A DNA stretch of 34,768 nucleotides, from assembly GCA_035944115.1 (NCBI GenBank), contig DASZBJ010000015.1:1-34768 (forward strand). Direction: 5' to 3'. A program made the translations under genes and the position numbers. Source of the DNA: Candidatus Babeliales bacterium (GTDB lineage: Bacteria; Babelota; Babeliae; Babelales; Vermiphilaceae). The notes beneath the pieces are model-generated. The model had not been told where the DNA came from. It saw only the letters and a list, made by a program, of their open reading frames with translations, and ran no database searches. Positions 30,336 through 34,768 of the stretch are shown piece after piece. The stretch's first letter is position 1, and the number at the start of each line of letters is the position of its first letter.

Positions 30336-33056
30336 ATGTTAGATCTAATACAATACTTTACAATATTTTTCGAGAGCCCTTACTTATTGTTTACGGTAAC
30401 AACTCTCTTTTTTATATTAAAAATTTATATCATTGCACGACTCGTATCGCAACGATTTGCAAAAACCTATCTCCATCGATCATGGATTTTGCTTATTCTC
30501 GTACTTATTGGATCCGCAACAAGTGATCTTACCTGGATCTTTTACCTTGTTCGCAACTTATGGGTGCCATCAATTCCTTACCCTGCGTATCTATGCATCT
30601 TACGAATAGCATGGGGTATGACTGCTGTTCAGTATCAATCCCTTACACTGTTTTTAGAAAGCCTTGTAGATCAATCAACTCATTTATCGCCCAGACAAAA
30701 AATTTTCACATTCATTAGTTGCTGTTTTTTACTATGGACTATTATCATTGCATGTATAGATTTTAATTGCTCTATACCTACCGATAGAATGCCCATAGAA
30801 TTTCTTATCCGCCAGGTAGAAATCATATATTTATCATATATTTTAATACCCTCAACAATCTGTGTCATTATTTGGAAAACATACAATAGCACCCTGCCTC
30901 GCATACTAAAACAACAAATAAAGGTACTTCTTCCTGCTATTATAATCCCGCTCTGGATTTCTGATATGTTACAAATAACCCCATTTTCAAACCTCATCCC
31001 ATTGTGGGTAACTAATAGTATTGCATCAGTTTGCTTATCAAACATATTTCTCATTGGCGCCATCCATTACTGTACCCGCCGCATGATATCTCTGCGATTC
31101 TTAAATCTCAGAGGGCATGTTGAATCTAAGAAAAAATTCTCATTCGTTGATGGATTCAAACTCATCTTAGAACAGCTTAGTCGCGCTACAACACATGCAG
31201 AACTGCGCCACATTACCCAAACATTATTTAAAGAAGCATTTAATACCCCCCTGCATAAAACAATGCTCTATATCAGACAATCAAAAAAACAGGTACCGAT
31301 CGAATCAATCGTACAAACAGAAACTGATAAATTTCAGTCATTAGTTGAAAGCTTCATTGATACGCATGGACCAGAAATTCTTGAAGAAGGAAAACATGCA
31401 AAAATTTTTATATACGATGAACTAGAATTTAATAACTTTTATGCAAAAACGAAAATGTACAATCCAGTTATTAATTTTCTTGAAACAATTGATGCGGATA
31501 TTTTTATACCCTTGTATGAAAAAAACAACATGATCGGGTATATCATTGTTGAACGCCATGTTCGAAGCAACAGCTTCTATGGGGACACCGAACGAGACGA
31601 AATGCTTGTTTATTCAAGCTATCTCAGCAATATAATATCTCTACTACAAACAAAAAATCTCAATCTTATACTACAACAAGAAAAAGAACTCAAAGAAGAA
31701 CTCTACCACAAAAATCAAGAAATCAATCAATACAAAGAGAGCATCCGCTCATTCATCCGTACGGTAAAAGATAAAGAAATTGGGATTATATTTTATAAAA
31801 GTCGCAACTTTATTTTTGGTAACAAAGCAGCAAAAGAGTTGATTCAAATCAACCTGAACGCCCAAGAAGGACATCCCATTACCAAAACATTAAAAAATGT
31901 TGCACGACAAGTTGAAGAGTATAAAACAGCGATAACGCAATTTACCTTCGACACTGAAGGGAAAAAAATAATTATTTCTGGCATGCCTAATTTAGACAAA
32001 AACAATGTGATCATAACTATCTACTACCCAGAGATATCTGACATTATCAAAAAACAGATTGAACTGCTCAAAGATCCTTCCATGTGGGATTATCTCCTGT
32101 ACTTAGAAACTACTGAGTCAGGAAAACTCATTAATAAGCTCATTCCGAGTTCAAGTGAAACAATACTACAATTTAAAATCGAGCTACTTAAATTGGCCCT
32201 TACGAAAAAGAGTCTTTTACTTGAAATGCCCGATGATGACATAATACCAACAGTAGAAATCATCCATCATATTAGTTTGAGAGAAACATTACACCGATTA
32301 AAACTCCATGGCCCTGTGCAATCAAATGAAACAATAATCAAATTATTTGGTATCAATCCAATCCTCGGCATCAAACAACCTGAACAAGCATTACTTGAAC
32401 AGCTTGATGAAACAGGTACTTTATTTATCGAGAATGTGCATTTACTTGACCTGGAAAGCCAGGAACATCTTGCTGAGTTTTTACAATATGGTCTCTATCG
32501 TCTCTATAAAAGTGATCAAAAAGTACCAAGTACCGCACGAGTTATCTGCTCTACAAATCAAAACTTACAAACATGCATACAAGACGGCACATTCTCAAAG
32601 AATCTTTTTGCTGTTCTAAAACAGACCGCCCTCCACTTGCCATCACTCCTTTCATTACCTGAACAAGAATTATCACTACTGGTTGATGGATTTGCTGAAC
32701 AAATCATCCAAAGCCAGCCTTTGAAAAGCCTACTCGAATTAACACCAACAGAAAAATCTCAGATTGCTCATAACCGCCCGGTTAGTCTGCACGAGCTTAA
32801 AAATAAGGTTCAACTCCTGCTGACGAATAGATCAAAGAAAAATCAGATTTATGATGAAACCAAGTTTGATCCTGCATATCAACTGACAGATCCCCAATTA
32901 ATAGAAGCTGCACGCCTTGGTAAGCATGCCTTAAAAGATCCACGCATTATGACAATATTATGGAACAAATTCAAAAGCCAAGCCAAAATTGCGACATTCT
33001 TGGGGGTAAATCGTTCTTCCATCAATAGAAGATGTAAAGATTATAATTTGCTATAA
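30336..33056 (+). CDS. Seven-segment membrane receptor fused to GAF, PAS-like, decayed NtrC-type AAA+ and Fis-type HTH
   Basis: A 906-residue protein. Seven hydrophobic segments occupy about residues 15-250, followed by a GAF-like domain (about 270-440, with DIFIPLYEKNNMIGYIIVERH), a coiled coil (about 440-475) and a PAS-like region to about 560. Residues about 590-830 align by eye with sigma-54 activator AAA+ domains: GTLFIENVHLL (Walker B region), VICSTNQNL (sensor I), LPSLLSLPEQEL. However, Walker A is replaced (EMPDDDII), the GAFTGA loop is absent and the arginine fingers are lost (FSKNLFAVL). The last ~38 residues form a Fis-type HTH (AKIATFLGVNRSSINRRCKDY). It therefore reads as a membrane-bound one-component regulator without ATPase function. 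There is no clear ribosome-binding site. A divergent peptide gene lies directly upstream. Confidence 0.8.
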   Translation: MLDLIQYFTIFFESPYLLFTVTTLFFILKIYIIARLVSQRFAKTYLHRSWILLILVLIGSATSDLTWIFYLVRNLWVPSIPYPAYLCILRIAWGMTAVQYQSLTLFLESLVDQSTHLSPRQKIFTFISCCFLLWTIIIACIDFNCSIPTDRMPIEFLIRQVEIIYLSYILIPSTICVIIWKTYNSTLPRILKQQIKVLLPAIIIPLWISDMLQITPFSNLIPLWVTNSIASVCLSNIFLIGAIHYCTRRMISLRFLNLRGHVESKKKFSFVDGFKLILEQLSRATTHAELRHITQTLFKEAFNTPLHKTMLYIRQSKKQVPIESIVQTETDKFQSLVESFIDTHGPEILEEGKHAKIFIYDELEFNNFYAKTKMYNPVINFLETIDADIFIPLYEKNNMIGYIIVERHVRSNSFYGDTERDEMLVYSSYLSNIISLLQTKNLNLILQQEKELKEELYHKNQEINQYKESIRSFIRTVKDKEIGIIFYKSRNFIFGNKAAKELIQINLNAQEGHPITKTLKNVARQVEEYKTAITQFTFDTEGKKIIISGMPNLDKNNVIITIYYPEISDIIKKQIELLKDPSMWDYLLYLETTESGKLINKLIPSSSETILQFKIELLKLALTKKSLLLEMPDDDIIPTVEIIHHISLRETLHRLKLHGPVQSNETIIKLFGINPILGIKQPEQALLEQLDETGTLFIENVHLLDLESQEHLAEFLQYGLYRLYKSDQKVPSTARVICSTNQNLQTCIQDGTFSKNLFAVLKQTALHLPSLLSLPEQELSLLVDGFAEQIIQSQPLKSLLELTPTEKSQIAHNRPVSLHELKNKVQLLLTNRSKKNQIYDETKFDPAYQLTDPQLIEAARLGKHALKDPRIMTILWNKFKSQAKIATFLGVNRSSINRRCKDYNLL

Positions 33057-33104
33057 CCGTACAAAAGGACATAATCCAACAAACTACGCTGATCACAATA
33101 GAAA

Positions 33105-33132
33105 GAGGCACACTTTTTAAAAAGTATGCCTC
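33105..33132. terminator. Hairpin between the regulator and the second peptide gene
   Basis: GAGGCACACTTTTT and AAAAAGTATGCCTC form a near-perfect 28-base palindrome with one C-A mismatch. It lies 48 bases past the regulator stop. The minus strand continues CTCTTTCTATT, so it may also end transcripts from the peptide gene. Confidence 0.5.
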
Positions 33133-33273
33133 ATTAAAATTCACAACCATGGACATAATTGTAAATTACGGCAAAGAGCATAAAACATCCGATATCAATT
33201 ATAGATCGCTCTTCAACTAACGGAAATAAAATGTAAAAGCTCTCTCCTTAAATATTCTGCATCCTACAGCAAA

Positions 33274-33348
33274 TTAATCGGGTGGGTATCGAAACATTTT
33301 CTTTACAATAACCTGTAATAGGCTGAGAAAGCGCGCATAGAGTAACAT
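33274..33348 (-). CDS. 24-residue hydrophobic peptide ending YPPD, divergent from the second regulator
   Basis: ATG at 33348 follows GGGAG by six bases; the leader TTAGGGAGTTTT is identical to that of the peptide at 30169-30249. The peptide has a hydrophobic N-terminal part (LLYARFLSLLQVIV), two lysines and the end FRYPPD. The YPP motif and overall length match the first peptide, while the flanking residues differ, as expected of a signal specific to its own receptor. It is encoded divergently from the regulator at 33464. No terminator lies immediately after it; the nearest is at 33105-33132. Confidence 0.55.
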   Translation of the reverse strand: MLLYARFLSLLQVIVKKMFRYPPD

Positions 33349-33381
33349 GTAAAACTCCCTAATTAAAAATTATTTTATAAA

Positions 33382-33402
33382 TTGTTGCTACCATTGCAAC
33401 AA
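33382..33402. promoter_or_regulatory. Operator-like 7-7-7 palindrome in the peptide/regulator intergenic region
   Basis: TTGTTGC (33382-33388), seven-base spacer TACCATT and GCAACAA (33396-33402) form a perfect inverted repeat. It ends ten bases before a TATAAT box (33412-33417), the position of a regulator binding site. Dyad half-sites 14 bases apart suit a Fis-type HTH dimer. Confidence 0.45.
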
Positions 33403-33411
33403 GGATAGTAG

Positions 33412-33417
33412 TATAAT
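33412..33417 (+). promoter_or_regulatory. -10 box of the second regulator
   Basis: A perfect TATAAT 46 bases before the regulator ATG. No convincing -35 sequence is present at 16-18 bases; the palindrome at 33382-33402 overlaps that position. Confidence 0.4.
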
Positions 33418-33425
33418 CGGAGCAT

Positions 33426-33467
33426 ATGAGTTTATCAACGCTTATAAGAAAAATTGATGAAAAATGA
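33426..33467 (+). CDS. 13-codon mini-ORF overlapping the second regulator start
   Basis: ATG at 33426, three bases after CGGAG, opens a 13-residue frame (MSLSTLIRKIDEK) whose TGA overlaps the regulator ATG as ATGA. It could couple translation of the regulator, which lacks its own clear Shine-Dalgarno sequence. The other regulator gene has no such element. Confidence 0.3.
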   Translation: MSLSTLIRKIDEK

Positions 33468-34768
33468 TATATATATTGAATCCTATTAGCGAAATAATTC
33501 GAAGTGATAGCTTTGCACTCACCGTTCTTATCTTATCTTTCACTACAAAAATATATTTATTAAAAAAACTCATTCCGCTAGGACTGACTTCATCGGTAAT
33601 CCGCACTCCATGGTTTCTCTTACTGGGTATTCTTGTGGGCTCTTCATTTGGTGATATTGCATGGATCACGAAATTAATACATAAATTATTCTTTTTTGAA
33701 AAACCTTACGCTCTTGTAATATTTTGGACTCGCATCTCTTGGGCATTTGTCATCATTCAATATCAATCATTCGGATTATTCATCGAAAGCTTTTTTCTCA
33801 AGTCTTTCACTCTCAATAGACGACATACAGCAACCATTCTGTGCAGCGCCATATATTCACTCTATTTTTTTATCATAGCATTTTTTGACTCCAACCTTAC
33901 TGATCTTGCATCTCGAGACTATGCACGGGCGATCTCTGACTCCTCGCTTATGCCATTAGAATTTAAAGCGATACGATATGCTGGATTATTCATGCTTTCG
34001 TTGCATATTATTCCCGGCACCCTCAGTATGATACGGCATCTGTATAAACATCCGCTACCAACATTACTCAAGCGTCAAATTAAAATAATAATATGTTACT
34101 TGTTCGCCCCTTATATTTGTATGGAAGCAATGCTTGCAATACAGTATATAACACCCGCATTCCGACATAACTTCACTGCAATAGTTGCCGTTTCTACAAT
34201 ATTTATCACATATGCAATTGCGTATTGCATGCATACTGTTATCAAACTACGATTTTTGAATGCAACACCACACGTACAATCACCATATAGCGATAATTTT
34301 ATTAATAACTTTAAAACATTATTAGAAGCATGCAGCCATATAACAAAAAAATCAGAACTTACCGAGCTCACGAAAAATTTCTTCGAACAAACTTTTGCCA
34401 TTAATCAAGCAGACACGACGTTTATTATCTGTTCTGATGGCGTCTATTCAAATAGTTTAAAAGCTGTGCCAACCCCTCATCCTACAGAGATCCTGATCAA
34501 ACAATTTTTATCAAACACTCTTCAAGCAGACTATTTAAAAAAACAGAAAATTTTACTGTATAATGAGATAGAATTTTCACAATTTTATCAAGATACTCCA
34601 CTGAACACTGCAGTTCTTACATTCTTAAAAACTCTTAATGCAGAAATGTTTATTCCGGTGTATCAGCACGGCATAGTGATTGCGTATATTATCATTAATC
34701 GCCAAAAAAATGGTCTGTATGGTAACCACAAGCAGGATGAAATAATTGTATTTGCTCGCTATCTTAAA
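33464..34768 (+). CDS. Second seven-segment membrane receptor-like regulator (3' end outside window)
   Basis: A paralogue of 30336-33056; 435 residues are visible before the window ends. Shared positions include GSSFGDIAWIT (GSATSDLTWIF), ISWAFVIIQYQSFGLFIES (IAWGMTAVQYQSLTLFLES), LLKRQIKI (ILKQQIKV), YNEIEFSQFYQ (YDELEFNNFYA) and AEMFIPVYQHGIVIAYIIINRQ (ADIFIPLYEKNNMIGYIIVERH). Seven hydrophobic segments span about residues 12-265, then a GAF-like domain begins near residue 290. The start ATG is the first after an in-frame stop at 33458. The PAS, AAA+ and HTH parts, if present, lie beyond the window. Confidence 0.8.
   Translation, partial: MIYILNPISEIIRSDSFALTVLILSFTTKIYLLKKLIPLGLTSSVIRTPWFLLLGILVGSSFGDIAWITKLIHKLFFFEKPYALVIFWTRISWAFVIIQYQSFGLFIESFFLKSFTLNRRHTATILCSAIYSLYFFIIAFFDSNLTDLASRDYARAISDSSLMPLEFKAIRYAGLFMLSLHIIPGTLSMIRHLYKHPLPTLLKRQIKIIICYLFAPYICMEAMLAIQYITPAFRHNFTAIVAVSTIFITYAIAYCMHTVIKLRFLNATPHVQSPYSDNFINNFKTLLEACSHITKKSELTELTKNFFEQTFAINQADTTFIICSDGVYSNSLKAVPTPHPTEILIKQFLSNTLQADYLKKQKILLYNEIEFSQFYQDTPLNTAVLTFLKTLNAEMFIPVYQHGIVIAYIIINRQKNGLYGNHKQDEIIVFARYLK

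Overview
The window looks like about 35 kb of an AT-rich genome from a host-associated bacterium. It mixes single-copy housekeeping genes with many lineage-specific exported proteins. The combination of scattered translation genes (argS, tsf, frr, thrS, rpmH-rnpA-yidD), a divergent trigger factor and lipoproteins or signal-peptide proteins of unknown family fits an intracellular symbiont of protists such as Candidatus Dependentiae (TM6/Babeliae). That assignment is inference from protein style, not a database match.

Layout. 1-1.64 kb: the 3' end of a polymorphic-toxin-like gene with a C-terminal EndoU RNase-like domain, overlapping a probable immunity gene. 1.7-9.6 kb (minus strand): an exported unknown, ssb, two related exported proteins flanking a lipoprotein alpha/beta hydrolase, then mnmA-pgsA-small exported protein, and an exported family protein. 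9.78-10.07 kb: a 288-bp MITE with 15-bp terminal inverted repeats, TTA target duplication and nested REP-like palindromes, directly upstream of argS. 10.1-16.5 kb (plus): argS, tsf, frr, tRNA-Lys, tRNA-Leu, a trigger-factor-like gene, trxB, rpmH, rnpA, yidD. 16.5-24 kb: an accessory island with four members of one putative fold family (two here, one upstream at 8.6 kb, one at 22.8 kb), four tandem signal-peptide paralogues, an orphan 30-codon ORF and a deoxynucleoside kinase that carries a signal peptide. 24-30 kb: a ParD-like/RelE-like toxin-antitoxin pair, a PIN-PhoH ATPase, thrS without its TGS domain, a tandem pair of exported proteins duplicated together with their terminators, and nth.

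The most unusual part is 30.1-34.77 kb. Two paralogous large regulators, each with seven predicted membrane segments and a GAF-like region, are each preceded by a divergently transcribed tiny gene. The tiny genes encode 26- and 24-residue hydrophobic peptides ending in YPPGC and YPPD, with an identical 12-nt ribosome-binding segment. The complete regulator ends in a decayed NtrC-type (sigma-54 activator) AAA+ domain, lacking Walker A, the GAFTGA loop and arginine fingers, plus a Fis-type helix-turn-helix. This resembles a duplicated peptide-signal/membrane-receptor transcription module, analogous in layout (not homologous) to Rgg-SHP or ComX-ComP systems of Firmicutes.

How the genes fit together: the core genes cover tRNA charging and thiolation, elongation, recycling, nascent-chain folding, thiol redox, phospholipid synthesis and base-excision repair. 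The rest appears to serve export toward a host or neighbouring cells: toxin/immunity, surface or secreted proteins, a secreted nucleoside kinase, and perhaps peptide signalling.
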